Shown piece after piece: positions 27,054 through 38,346 of a stretch of DNA of 59,620 bases. Origin of the DNA: Phycisphaerae bacterium (GTDB lineage Bacteria; Planctomycetota; Phycisphaerae; Phycisphaerales; SM1A02). Position numbers and translations under genes: made by a program. The DNA is taken from contig PBAY01000032.1 in the NCBI GenBank assembly GCA_002717655.1, positions 1 through 59,620 of the forward strand. The letters run 5' to 3'. Position 1 is the stretch's first letter; every line of letters begins with the position of its first letter. The notes beneath the pieces are model-generated. The model made no database searches, was not told where the DNA came from, and saw nothing but the letters and a program-made list of their open reading frames with translations.

Positions 27054-27650
27054 ATGCTCAAGCAACTCATCACACTTTCAGCTTCAGCCGCGATTGTTCT
27101 TGCATTCGCCGGATGCCAGAAGAAGGTGAAGTACATCGAAACCGGCGGGAATGAATCGGTTGTCAGCGTCGGTGAAGTCGATATCCAGGACATCCAGCGA
27201 GCTGCTTCAGACATGCTCGATTCGATGATTGCCAATGGGGTTCTCCGCACGGCTCCTCATCAGCCTGCACGAGTCGTGGTCGACCGCGTGGTCAACGACA
27301 CCAGCAGTCGATTCGATACCGGTGAACTCCTGTATCGCATGCGAGCCCAACTGGTGAACTCCGGTCAAGCTCAGATCCAGGGTGCCTATGGCAGCAATCC
27401 AGAAACACAGGTTGCTCAGGATGAGATGAAACGCAAGGCCTTCCTTGAAGGCAAGTCCGGCGGCGATGTCTTCAAGGAAGACTTCACCCTGACGGGCAAG
27501 ATCAGCCAGCTGAAACGTCGAGCCGGCAATGTCCGCCAATCGACCTACACCTTCCGACTCACCCTGTTCAACATGAACACCGGTCGGGAAGTCTGGACCG
27601 ACTATTCCGAAATAACGAAACAGGGAACCAAGAATGATGTCGGGTTCTGA
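27054..27650 (+). CDS. LpoB-type penicillin-binding-protein activator lipoprotein
   Basis: This 198-residue lipoprotein (Cys21 in Phe-Ala-Gly-Cys) consists of an LpoB domain: Ile-Gln-Arg-Ala-Ala-Ser-Asp-Met-Leu-Asp-Ser-Met near the start, Leu-Val-Asn-Ser-Gly-Gln-Ala-Gln in the middle and Arg-Glu-Val-Trp-Thr-Asp-Tyr-Ser-Glu-Ile at the end. ATG 27054 is preferred over the in-frame TTG 27048 because GGAGA sits 7 bases before the ATG. It is the last gene of the four-gene run and is closed by a strong terminator. It is a paralogue of the N-terminal half of the previous gene, so the operon supplies two LpoB-type activators. Confidence 0.8.
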   Translation: MLKQLITLSASAAIVLAFAGCQKKVKYIETGGNESVVSVGEVDIQDIQRAASDMLDSMIANGVLRTAPHQPARVVVDRVVNDTSSRFDTGELLYRMRAQLVNSGQAQIQGAYGSNPETQVAQDEMKRKAFLEGKSGGDVFKEDFTLTGKISQLKRRAGNVRQSTYTFRLTLFNMNTGREVWTDYSEITKQGTKNDVGF

Positions 27651-27675
27651 CCAACACTAATTTGAACCAAACAAT

Positions 27676-27709
27676 GAGGGCGACCCGCAGGGGTCGCCCT
27701 CTTTCATTT
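27676..27709 (+). terminator. terminator of the CsgG/LpoB operon
   Basis: An 11-bp perfect stem (GAGGGCGACCC 27676-27686 with GGGTCGCCCTC 27691-27701) and a 4-base loop are followed by a T-rich run. It starts 26 bases after the LpoB gene stop and lies before the convergent nuclease gene, so it may serve both. Confidence 0.9.
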
Positions 27710-27729
27710 GAACTTGATGATGGATGGAA

Positions 27730-29022
27730 TCAGGAACCTGGGTTGCAGCATTTTGCAGGCCGCTTACCGTCCTTCTTAGCATCAGCAATCGAGGCGTACT
27801 GAACACGGTTCTTCTCAGAGATCTTCTGCGCATTGGAACAATTCGCATCATGAAAGACCTGACTACGAGCAGAAGCCATGTAACCATTTACGCCTGCATC
27901 AGGCTTGCTGGTGGACCCCTTGGATGAACCACCAGTGGCTCGAGCATCAACTTGCTTGATTGGATTTGCCGATAGCGCGGTCCGCATAGCTGAACGCGGC
28001 CAAGCTGGGGCTTCAACGGTGTCGCCTTGCCCTTCGATGGGAACCATATCAATCACTACTGGATAATGATCGGAGGCATAACCCGCAGGCGGATCAACCT
28101 TCATCCAGTCGTATTCTTCTCCAGAGGTACCCATGACGAATCCACTGCCACCGACCAGTTCACCCATGGCCGCCTGATTAAGCAGGACGAAATCAATCAC
28201 ACGATCAGACGTGTGGATCTTGACCACAGGGGAGGCATCGTCATGTTCGATGTTGTGCGTACGAGTCGTCATGGCATCTGTCATGCCACGACGGAAGTAG
28301 ACCTGCATGGAACGATCCCAGGGCTGGGCGTTGAAGTCACCTGCAATGATGATGTTGCGAGCCGGATCACGCTCGGACATCTCCTGGACATAATCCATGA
28401 TCTGCAGGGCCTCGGCCTCACGATGCCACCGGTTTCGACCTGATTTGTGATGAACACTGAAGACGGTCAGTTCATACCCCTCAGGAGTTTTTACCGTGAC
28501 GCAGATCGGACTGCGCTGGAAACGAAGGTTTCTGGTGCCTGCCGGGATCTCATCCCAACCGCCACCGGTGCGTTTCACCTTGTCCAAATTGGCTTTGGGC
28601 CAGGTATTCACTTCCGTGATCGGGAATCGACTCAGGAAGCTCTGCTCGATTCCACGGTAATACCCGACCTCCTCGGAGGCGACATGGTCATAACCCATGT
28701 CTGCCAGATACGTGTCCCTGAACCACTCGAGCGCCTCCTCCGACTCGACTTCCTGCAAGGCCAACACATCCGCATCGATGGCACGGATGACCTTGGCAAG
28801 CTCTTCACAACGCGCCGAGGAAGTGGGCCCTGGATTGTCCCCGAAGTCGTCATACTCCCCTTCCAGCGATCGATCATTCTTCTGATCGAAGAAGTTGAGC
28901 ATGTTGTAGGTCGCGACCCGGATGGTGCCATCCTGACGTGGCATCGGCTCGGTAAGACCGAATCGATGATGCGGCGACGGAGCAAGCAACAGCAGCGCAA
29001 GGGCGACGACAGCATTGATCAT
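27730..29022 (-). CDS. secreted endonuclease/exonuclease/phosphatase-family nuclease with Ada-like Cys domain
   Basis: This 430-residue exported protein has a signal peptide (about residues 1-16). The EEP metal-dependent hydrolase motifs are Ala-Thr-Tyr-Asn-Met-Leu-Asn, Leu-Gln-Glu-Val-Glu, Ala-Gly-Asp-Phe-Asn-Ala-Gln and Ala-Ser-Asp-His-Tyr-Pro. After a Ser-Gly-Lys linker the last 50 residues form a small domain (Phe-His-Asp-Ala-Asn-Cys ... Lys-Arg-Pro-Ala-Lys-Cys-Cys-Asn-Pro). It resembles the Ada metal-binding fold found at the ends of some secreted nucleases. Extracellular nucleic acid or phosphoester degradation is likely. Confidence 0.8.
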   Translation of the reverse strand: MINAVVALALLLLAPSPHHRFGLTEPMPRQDGTIRVATYNMLNFFDQKNDRSLEGEYDDFGDNPGPTSSARCEELAKVIRAIDADVLALQEVESEEALEWFRDTYLADMGYDHVASEEVGYYRGIEQSFLSRFPITEVNTWPKANLDKVKRTGGGWDEIPAGTRNLRFQRSPICVTVKTPEGYELTVFSVHHKSGRNRWHREAEALQIMDYVQEMSERDPARNIIIAGDFNAQPWDRSMQVYFRRGMTDAMTTRTHNIEHDDASPVVKIHTSDRVIDFVLLNQAAMGELVGGSGFVMGTSGEEYDWMKVDPPAGYASDHYPVVIDMVPIEGQGDTVEAPAWPRSAMRTALSANPIKQVDARATGGSSKGSTSKPDAGVNGYMASARSQVFHDANCSNAQKISEKNRVQYASIADAKKDGKRPAKCCNPGS

Positions 29023-29075
29023 GATCTTCTCCCGGGCCTGCTCATGCAGATACCCGCTTCATGTGCTCGAGTTGC

Positions 29076-32304
<3,229 letters not shown>

Positions 32305-33582
32305 ATGAAATGCTCAATGACCGCCATGATCGCGGCCGGCGCCATCCTTCTGCCTGCCTCCGCCAACACCACCTTCGCTGCCAAGCCCTCCTTCAGCAAC
32401 ACCAAGTCCGTCACCAAGAACAACAAGCGTCAGTCCAGCAAGCAGAACCAAGCTGGTATCGCCAGCATCGCAAAGCCAGCACAGGCCTACAAGCCAACCG
32501 CTTCGGACTGTGATCTCAGCGGCAACCAGGTCGTCGATGTCGATGACATCATGGCACTGCTCCCAGCCATGGGCGACAAGTGCAATCGTGATCACTGCTC
32601 CACCGACATCAACCGAGACGGACGAACCAATGTCACCGACCTCATGTTCGTGATCGCAAACTTCGGTTCGATGGCACCCTCCACAAGTGAAATGGCAGAG
32701 ACCGCACTGAACGGTGCAACGCTCAGTCTTCAGAACTGGTACGCCAAGGAACAAAGCACGCTCAACAGCCTTGGTGTCAGCAACAAGTCAGTCTGCATCT
32801 CCAGCTATGGCCTTCTGGTCGACGGCCTCTCCGAAGAAGGTGCTCTGGAACGCTGCCTCAACCACACCGCTGAAGAAGTTCGCGACTACCTCATCACCTA
32901 CGCCAACCACTACGGTATTGCTCGCAACACCACCGACATCGTCATCCTCGACATCGAAGGCTACCGCTTCAGCCCCATGTTCTTCGGCAACTACATCGAT
33001 GAGAGCATCTCCTACTACAACCCTGCCATGCTCGATCGCATCCTGGACGCCTACAAGCTCCGAATCAGCGTTGCTCGCGACGTCTTCCCCAACGCCAAGC
33101 TCGGTCTCTACGACACCATCACTCCCCACGGCTTCGGTGAAGCAGACCTCGCACCCATGATCCGCCGCCAGCGTGGCTACGAGTATGCCGCTTCCTACGG
33201 CCTCTTCGAAGAGCTCGACTACGCCTGCCCAGTGCTCTACCAGGTCTGGGGCGAGACCGACTACGGCTTCTCCCGCAGCGACGCTGTCACCCGCCTCGGC
33301 ATCGAAGCGACCCGCAGCCTGACCCGCATGGACGGCACCCCACTGGAAATCATGCCCATGATGAGCCTCACCGTCTTCAACGGCGACTCCAACCACGACC
33401 GTGAACCAGCCCGCGTCCAGGATGTCAGCCGACAGATCGATGTCCTCGAAAGCCTCGGCGTCAACGAATACATCATCTGGAACGGCGAAGAGAACATCGC
33501 AGACACCGACATCCCAGTCTACGACCAGCTTCAGAAGCTCCTTGACTACCGCGAGAATCAGGCCAACAGCACCCAAGGCTGA
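32305..33582 (+). CDS. secreted protein with N-terminal dockerin-like pair and a TIM-barrel-like domain, probably highly expressed
   Basis: This 425-residue protein has a signal peptide (about residues 1-26) and a basic Lys/Asn/Ser linker. Two dockerin-like calcium loops follow near residues 70-115 (Asp-Leu-Ser-Gly-Asn and Asp-Ile-Asn-Arg-Asp-Gly), placed N-terminally rather than at the end as in its relatives here. The remaining 290 residues look like a glycoside-hydrolase-type barrel: Val-Ile-Leu-Asp-Ile-Glu-Gly, Ala-Lys-Leu-Gly-Leu-Tyr-Asp, Glu-Tyr-Ile-Ile-Trp-Asn-Gly-Glu. Codons end mostly in C, far more than in neighbours. No Shine-Dalgarno site precedes the ATG. A strong terminator follows. 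No enzyme activity can be claimed. Confidence 0.75.
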   Translation: MKCSMTAMIAAGAILLPASANTTFAAKPSFSNTKSVTKNNKRQSSKQNQAGIASIAKPAQAYKPTASDCDLSGNQVVDVDDIMALLPAMGDKCNRDHCSTDINRDGRTNVTDLMFVIANFGSMAPSTSEMAETALNGATLSLQNWYAKEQSTLNSLGVSNKSVCISSYGLLVDGLSEEGALERCLNHTAEEVRDYLITYANHYGIARNTTDIVILDIEGYRFSPMFFGNYIDESISYYNPAMLDRILDAYKLRISVARDVFPNAKLGLYDTITPHGFGEADLAPMIRRQRGYEYAASYGLFEELDYACPVLYQVWGETDYGFSRSDAVTRLGIEATRSLTRMDGTPLEIMPMMSLTVFNGDSNHDREPARVQDVSRQIDVLESLGVNEYIIWNGEENIADTDIPVYDQLQKLLDYRENQANSTQG

Positions 33583-33604
33583 TTCACATCGAGAATTTGA
33601 TCCG

Positions 33605-33645
33605 CAAAGCCCCCCCAGTGCTCCGCACGGGGGGGCTTTGTCTCT
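33605..33645 (+). terminator. terminator after the highly expressed dockerin protein gene
   Basis: A perfect 12-bp stem (CAAAGCCCCCCC 33605-33616 with its complement 33629-33640) and a 12-base loop are followed by a short T/C run. It lies 23 bases after the stop codon and ends about 46 bases before the next start. Confidence 0.88.
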
Positions 33646-33690
33646 GGCAAGGAATTGCTACAATCCGGCCTACTTCAGGAGGATTACATC

Positions 33691-34002
33691 ATGCGAATCA
33701 TCGCTTCAACATTCATCATCGCTGCCCTCGCCGCCTTTGGCGGATGCCAGTCAGGATCCAAGGTTGCAAGCTGCAAATGTGATCCATGTACCTGCAGCAC
33801 ACCATGCCCATGTACTTCTACACAGGCAAGCCTGGGCATCATGAATGACACCTGCCCCATGTCAGGTCGACCAGTCAACAATGAGTCACCGAGTGCCAGC
33901 TGGAATGGCCAGTCCGTCGGCTTCTGCTGTGGCGGATGCAAGAACCGTTTCGAAGCAGCTGACGACAACGGTAAATCCGAGATGCTTGCCAACGCCAAGT
34001 AG
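33691..34002 (+). CDS. small Cys-rich lipoprotein with a TRASH/YHS-like metal-binding motif
   Basis: This 103-residue lipoprotein starts at ATG 33691, 7 bases after a perfect AGGAGG, with lipobox Phe-Gly-Gly-Cys (Cys19). A Cys-rich stretch follows (Cys-Lys-Cys-Asp-Pro-Cys-Thr-Cys-Ser-Thr-Pro-Cys-Pro-Cys). The C-terminal domain has Cys-Pro-Met-Ser-Gly-Arg-Pro-Val and Val-Gly-Phe-Cys-Cys-Gly-Gly-Cys-Lys-Asn-Arg-Phe, the pattern of TRASH/YHS domains that bind copper or other soft metals. Periplasmic metal binding or sensing is likely. It may be transcribed from its own promoter in the 110 bases after the preceding stop, and it has its own terminator. Confidence 0.85.
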   Translation: MRIIASTFIIAALAAFGGCQSGSKVASCKCDPCTCSTPCPCTSTQASLGIMNDTCPMSGRPVNNESPSASWNGQSVGFCCGGCKNRFEAADDNGKSEMLANAK

Positions 34003-34023
34003 ATCTCAAGCCATGATCAACAT

Positions 34024-34060
34024 GAAAGCCACACCAGTCCTGCTGGTGTGGCTTTCTTCT
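34024..34060 (+). terminator. terminator between the TRASH lipoprotein and TraB/HEXXH genes
   Basis: A perfect 14-bp stem (GAAAGCCACACCAG 34024-34037 with 34043-34056) and a 5-base loop are followed by a T-rich stretch. It separates two convergent genes and can work in both directions. Confidence 0.92.
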
Positions 34061-34065
34061 TGGCC

Positions 34066-36339
34066 TCAATCATTCAGACTCCGCAGAACATCCAACCGCT
34101 CCCGGAGCGGCTTATCCATGAAGATCTCATAGCCTTCATAGAACTCATCGATGTTCGAAACGTCGGTTGATTCACACAGTGCTTCTTTCCAGCCCAGACG
34201 ATCAACCATCGGAAAGTACTCGCGGAAGTACGTCCCGATGCTCCTGGAAGGGGTACGCGAGATGAGATACGCCACCGCCCAGGCCCCGGCGTCATAGCCC
34301 AGTTGCCGGTGGTAAGCCGCGATCGCCGGCCCGGCAGTCTCGATCTCCTCCATGTCACGGATGGTGTACCGAATCTCACCGATCTCCTCCAGATGGCGGG
34401 CATACCACTCCATGGTCTGATCCCGCTCCCCCCAACCATGTTTTTCGCCGAGATGACAAGCCAGCAGTTCTGCGCCACCTTCCATCATCCAGGTCGGCGT
34501 GAAATCAAATGCCTTCTGATAGACATGGGTGTATTCATGAATGCCACGGGTAGGCATGTCGTCTCCGCCGAACTTGTGAGCATTGATGAACACAAGCTCG
34601 GCACAAGGAGGATCCGAATCCATGGCCATGGTCATGTAGGCTTCAGTAGCCCCATCAAGCGCCTTCTGAGCCAACTCACGACCCTCGCCTGAAAGACAAT
34701 CCTCCATGGGTCGATCACTACCGGCGTTGTGAATGTCGCAATAGACTCGGGCAATCTCATCCTGATGCTCAGGGTCTTCAAGTTCATCCTCTTCCTGACC
34801 CAGAATATAGATCTGAAGCGGCCCGTAGTTCCCGAGATAGTCACGAGTGACCTCGATGCCGGCCTTTACATCATCCGACCATCGTGGGTCATAGCCATGA
34901 CTGATGAAGTAGTTCGGAGGAGCATCAAGCTTGCTGGTCCAGGGCGCACGAATACGCTCAAGATGTTCATCCATGTTGTCGAACATGTCGATTGAAAGAT
35001 CAGTCGTCACCAGCACCGGTTCCCCGAGCATGTCCTCCAACAAGGCTCGTTCCCAGCGGAGATGCCCACTGCCATAGACCACCATCACACGGTCATGCTC
35101 CTCGAGCATGCGGGCTTCCAGTTCGACCAGGTTGTATTCCCGTGCCTTCATGGACAGGATGGAGATACTTCGGAGAATGCTCGGTTCATCCACCAGCTGC
35201 GGGGATACTTCACGCCTGACCCAACGCGGAGTGAAGGGCTTCCCGATCCGGTCCTGATACCAGGCTTTGAAATCATCGACATCCATGTCCGAGTCGACAG
35301 CGAATCTGCGTTTGAGATTTTCGATGGCCCGGGTGATCCGCCGGTCGTAGTTCTCAGCGTTGCGGTCATTTCGAACCATGGAGGTCACGTTGCGAGCAAC
35401 GAGAAATCCCATGAGATCATCATCCGAATATCCCGCTTCACGCACCATGTCGGTCGTGGCCTGAGGATCCGGCTCACCGCCGATGATCAGTGCTCCGATC
35501 TCATCGCCCAGAACGGCGGCATAGGGGGATTCCCCCATCTGCCCGCTCTTGAGACGACGCCTGGCATTGTTCATGAATCGTTCCGGCTGTGTCCCTTCGC
35601 TGGTATTGAGCCCTTCCACGATCACGACCTGAGGCCTGAATCCTTCGATCGCCTTCCGTACCATCCGGTGGGTCGGTGCATTCTCGATATCTCTCTGATG
35701 AACGGCACCGATGAAGAGCAGTTGCTTGTTTCCATGGCGAAAGAGCATGGCATGCGGAGAACCTTTGACGTCTTCATCACGATCCGAGGCTCGCCGGGGC
35801 TGAAGCAGATTCAGATCCGGAACAAATCGAGGCGGACGATCCGCATCCTGATGGGATCCCGAATGGCGACCATCGAACATCGAGGATCTGGCATCGGGGC
35901 CAAGTACCGTGATGGTCTGCCACTCCCGATCTTCTTCGACCGAATCGTAGTAACCGACACGAACGATCTCCGGCGAGGCAGGAATGACGTACAAGCCCCA
36001 GGCCGTGGTTTCTTCATTCTGCCCACCATCGGTGGAGATGGGGTCAAGGGTCAGAATGATCTCATCATCCGTGGTCTCGACAGCCGTTGCCACGACACGC
36101 TGAATATTCATGGCAGTACCACGCAAGGTCAGAACCAGACGACATTGATCGAAGTTGACCTGTGGCTGCCCCTCAATGGAACCTGAATGCACCCGTTTCC
36201 AGGCCTCCTCAAGTCCCTGTGCATCGGTGATCAATTGAACATGTGTCTGGTCGGCGCCTGAATGGGCACCACCCCATTGAATGATGGGAGCAGGATCGAA
36301 CGACAACACAGCTGACAGCAGAATCGTGAGGATGTTCAT
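34066..36339 (-). CDS. exported TraB-like / HEXXH metallopeptidase fusion
   Basis: This 757-residue protein has a short signal peptide (about residues 1-14). Residues 15-150 are a beta-rich domain of no known family. Residues about 200-450 resemble the TraB/GumN (Tiki-type) predicted metallohydrolases: Gly-Ala-Val-His at 211-214, Val-Glu-Gly-Leu-Asn around 241-245, and Tyr-Gly-Ser-Gly-His-Leu later. Near the end the zinc motif His601-Glu-Tyr-Thr-His605, with Glu620 in Trp-Met-Met-Glu-Gly, marks a second, gluzincin-like peptidase domain. Both active sites look complete. ATG 36339 is chosen over a GTG six bases earlier. Confidence 0.75.
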   Translation of the reverse strand: MNILTILLSAVLSFDPAPIIQWGGAHSGADQTHVQLITDAQGLEEAWKRVHSGSIEGQPQVNFDQCRLVLTLRGTAMNIQRVVATAVETTDDEIILTLDPISTDGGQNEETTAWGLYVIPASPEIVRVGYYDSVEEDREWQTITVLGPDARSSMFDGRHSGSHQDADRPPRFVPDLNLLQPRRASDRDEDVKGSPHAMLFRHGNKQLLFIGAVHQRDIENAPTHRMVRKAIEGFRPQVVIVEGLNTSEGTQPERFMNNARRRLKSGQMGESPYAAVLGDEIGALIIGGEPDPQATTDMVREAGYSDDDLMGFLVARNVTSMVRNDRNAENYDRRITRAIENLKRRFAVDSDMDVDDFKAWYQDRIGKPFTPRWVRREVSPQLVDEPSILRSISILSMKAREYNLVELEARMLEEHDRVMVVYGSGHLRWERALLEDMLGEPVLVTTDLSIDMFDNMDEHLERIRAPWTSKLDAPPNYFISHGYDPRWSDDVKAGIEVTRDYLGNYGPLQIYILGQEEDELEDPEHQDEIARVYCDIHNAGSDRPMEDCLSGEGRELAQKALDGATEAYMTMAMDSDPPCAELVFINAHKFGGDDMPTRGIHEYTHVYQKAFDFTPTWMMEGGAELLACHLGEKHGWGERDQTMEWYARHLEEIGEIRYTIRDMEEIETAGPAIAAYHRQLGYDAGAWAVAYLISRTPSRSIGTYFREYFPMVDRLGWKEALCESTDVSNIDEFYEGYEIFMDKPLRERLDVLRSLND

Positions 36340-36480
36340 GGTCACACCATAGCACCACGATTCGGAATGATTGCCAGGAAGAGATCCCCTGAACGCCCCG
36401 CAAGAGCCAATTGCACGGAATTCATGCGGTATCTGATGCCTCGAGGACTTATCCTGAAATCAGATTCGAGGGAGAAAGAC

Positions 36481-38256
36481 ATGCTTACCGCCAGCCTGGT
36501 GATGATCGCCTCATGTTCAATGGGACAAAGCAACTTCAACTACATCCGACTGGGTGATATCGATGGCATGGGATTCAGGACCGGTACCGATCCATGCGGT
36601 ACTGAATTGTGCTGGCCATTCAATTCTCCATTTGATCAACCACCCGCCTGTCCGCTTGATGGCAGTTGCTCCAACTACGTTCTGCTGAATGCCGCGGGAC
36701 AGCCCATCAACGTCGATGGTGTTGGCATACTCACACAGGGCGACTTCCTTCCGGATCTGGACTGCTCCGTTCCAGGATGTGATTACGGGAACTACGGCAC
36801 CCATTACAACTCGGATGAATTCGACAATCGCGAGGCCATTGAAGTCAATGGCCTGACCTACGGCAACTACCTGGAATTGAGCGGTGCGAACAATACCGCC
36901 TCGGAAGGTTCGGGATGGACGGATGTAGCCGTCTCTGGAACCGGTCTCGGGTGGAACAACTGCTTCGATGCACCTGTTGCCGGCAGCTATATCTGCGGAC
37001 AGAACCAACCGATCTTCATCTTCGATTTCACCGTCGCGAATGCCGATCCGAATCAACCCGTCTATATCAACGCCGTGTTCGGAGACTATGACGTCGACTC
37101 GGCGGCAGATACGGTTCTCATCAGAACAGCCAATGGACAGACCCAGAACATCGCCATCACGACGCAGAACAATGCCGGCGGCCAGGATGGAATGATCCAG
37201 ATGGCTACTGCGGCCGTTCCCTTTGCTTCCGTTTTCACCAACTGGCCCACGAGTCCAGTCGGATATCTCGAAGTTGAATTCCAGATTCCAGATGAACCAT
37301 TTGTGGCCTATGACTATGTTGAGATCGGGATCACCCCATTGGTCGAACCTGAAGGGTGCTGCTGCTTCCGGGACCCTGACGGCAACTGGCTGCATGCGGA
37401 GATGACTTCCGACAAATGCGCAGACGTCATGGGCTATTACCAGGGAGACGGCATCCCATGCGAAGGGGAAACTCCCGTCATGGGCGCCTGCTGCATTCAG
37501 GCGGCAGGAGGATGGTGGGTGTGCGAGTACACCGCTGACTGCGAATGTGATTATCAGGGTGGCACGTTCTATCCCGGTACCCCATGCAACAAGGTCCAGT
37601 GCGAACCACCGCCAAATGAAGAAGGCTGCTGCTGCTATGAGGATCCAGCCAGCGGCATCTGGTATCTGACACAGACCACTTCCGGGCAGTGCGAAATGCT
37701 CGGCGGAATCTACGCAGGCGACGGCGTTCCATGTGAAGGCGATGTGTCTCCCATTGGTGCCTGCTGTGTTGAGAGCCCCAACGGCCTCTACTGCTTCGAG
37801 ACCTCGGAGTGCTACTGCCTCAGCGAAGAAATCAACGGGACGTTCTATGCCGGGATGAATTGCAGCAACCCGGAAATCGATTGTGAGCAGACCAAGCCCG
37901 GATATGGTGCATGCTGCTACATCGATCAGAAGACCGGGTGCCCGGAATGCATCTACACCACCGAAGAAGATTGCCGGGAATCAGGCAACTACCCGATGCC
38001 GGTCTGGAATGGCGTGGGTACGAGTTGCAGTGATCCCGGTCTTGACTGCTGTCAACCCTTCGGCGCCTGCTGCATCGGCAACTCATGCGTCTGGACAATC
38101 GAACGTACCTGCATCAAGGGCGGAGGCACCTGGACTGCTTATGCGATGTGCCATCAGGTGAATTGCCCATCCTGCCCGGAAGATGTGAACAATGATGGTT
38201 CGGTCGACATCAATGACCTGCTCTCAATCATCAACAACTGGGGCACCTGCCCGTAA
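36481..38256 (+). CDS. secreted Cys-rich repeat protein with dockerin-like tail
   Basis: This 591-residue protein starts at ATG 36481 after GGGAGA, with a short signal peptide. Residues about 20-300 form a beta-rich domain without known match. From about 295 to 560 come six to seven Cys-rich repeats. Each has Gly-x-Cys-Cys near its start, a middle Cys, then a Gly-Gly and Gly-x-x-Cys, giving around 50 Cys in all. The last 30 residues are one dockerin-like unit (Asp-Val-Asn-Asn-Asp-Gly ... Trp-Gly-Thr-Cys). It should be heavily disulfide-bonded outside the cell. A surface or adhesion role is inferred only from its make-up. Confidence 0.75.
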   Translation: MLTASLVMIASCSMGQSNFNYIRLGDIDGMGFRTGTDPCGTELCWPFNSPFDQPPACPLDGSCSNYVLLNAAGQPINVDGVGILTQGDFLPDLDCSVPGCDYGNYGTHYNSDEFDNREAIEVNGLTYGNYLELSGANNTASEGSGWTDVAVSGTGLGWNNCFDAPVAGSYICGQNQPIFIFDFTVANADPNQPVYINAVFGDYDVDSAADTVLIRTANGQTQNIAITTQNNAGGQDGMIQMATAAVPFASVFTNWPTSPVGYLEVEFQIPDEPFVAYDYVEIGITPLVEPEGCCCFRDPDGNWLHAEMTSDKCADVMGYYQGDGIPCEGETPVMGACCIQAAGGWWVCEYTADCECDYQGGTFYPGTPCNKVQCEPPPNEEGCCCYEDPASGIWYLTQTTSGQCEMLGGIYAGDGVPCEGDVSPIGACCVESPNGLYCFETSECYCLSEEINGTFYAGMNCSNPEIDCEQTKPGYGACCYIDQKTGCPECIYTTEEDCRESGNYPMPVWNGVGTSCSDPGLDCCQPFGACCIGNSCVWTIERTCIKGGGTWTAYAMCHQVNCPSCPEDVNNDGSVDINDLLSIINNWGTCP

Positions 38257-38346
38257 TCCGACCTGAGAGCCGGACAACATGATGATCATCCCCATCTGGC
38301 ACTCAGGTGGGTTTCATCACGGATGCCGGCTGGTACTATCAAAGAC

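Noticed and set aside
32788-33576. 262-residue open frame antisense to the dockerin protein at 32305
   Set aside because: The frame is kept open by the extreme C-ending codon bias of the real gene. Its own composition (Val, Asp, Ala, Glu only) is not protein-like and it has no ribosome-binding site.
35062-36186. 374-residue forward frame antisense to the TraB/HEXXH gene
   Set aside because: The real gene has a signal peptide and two sets of catalytic motifs, while this frame has none and no ribosome-binding site.
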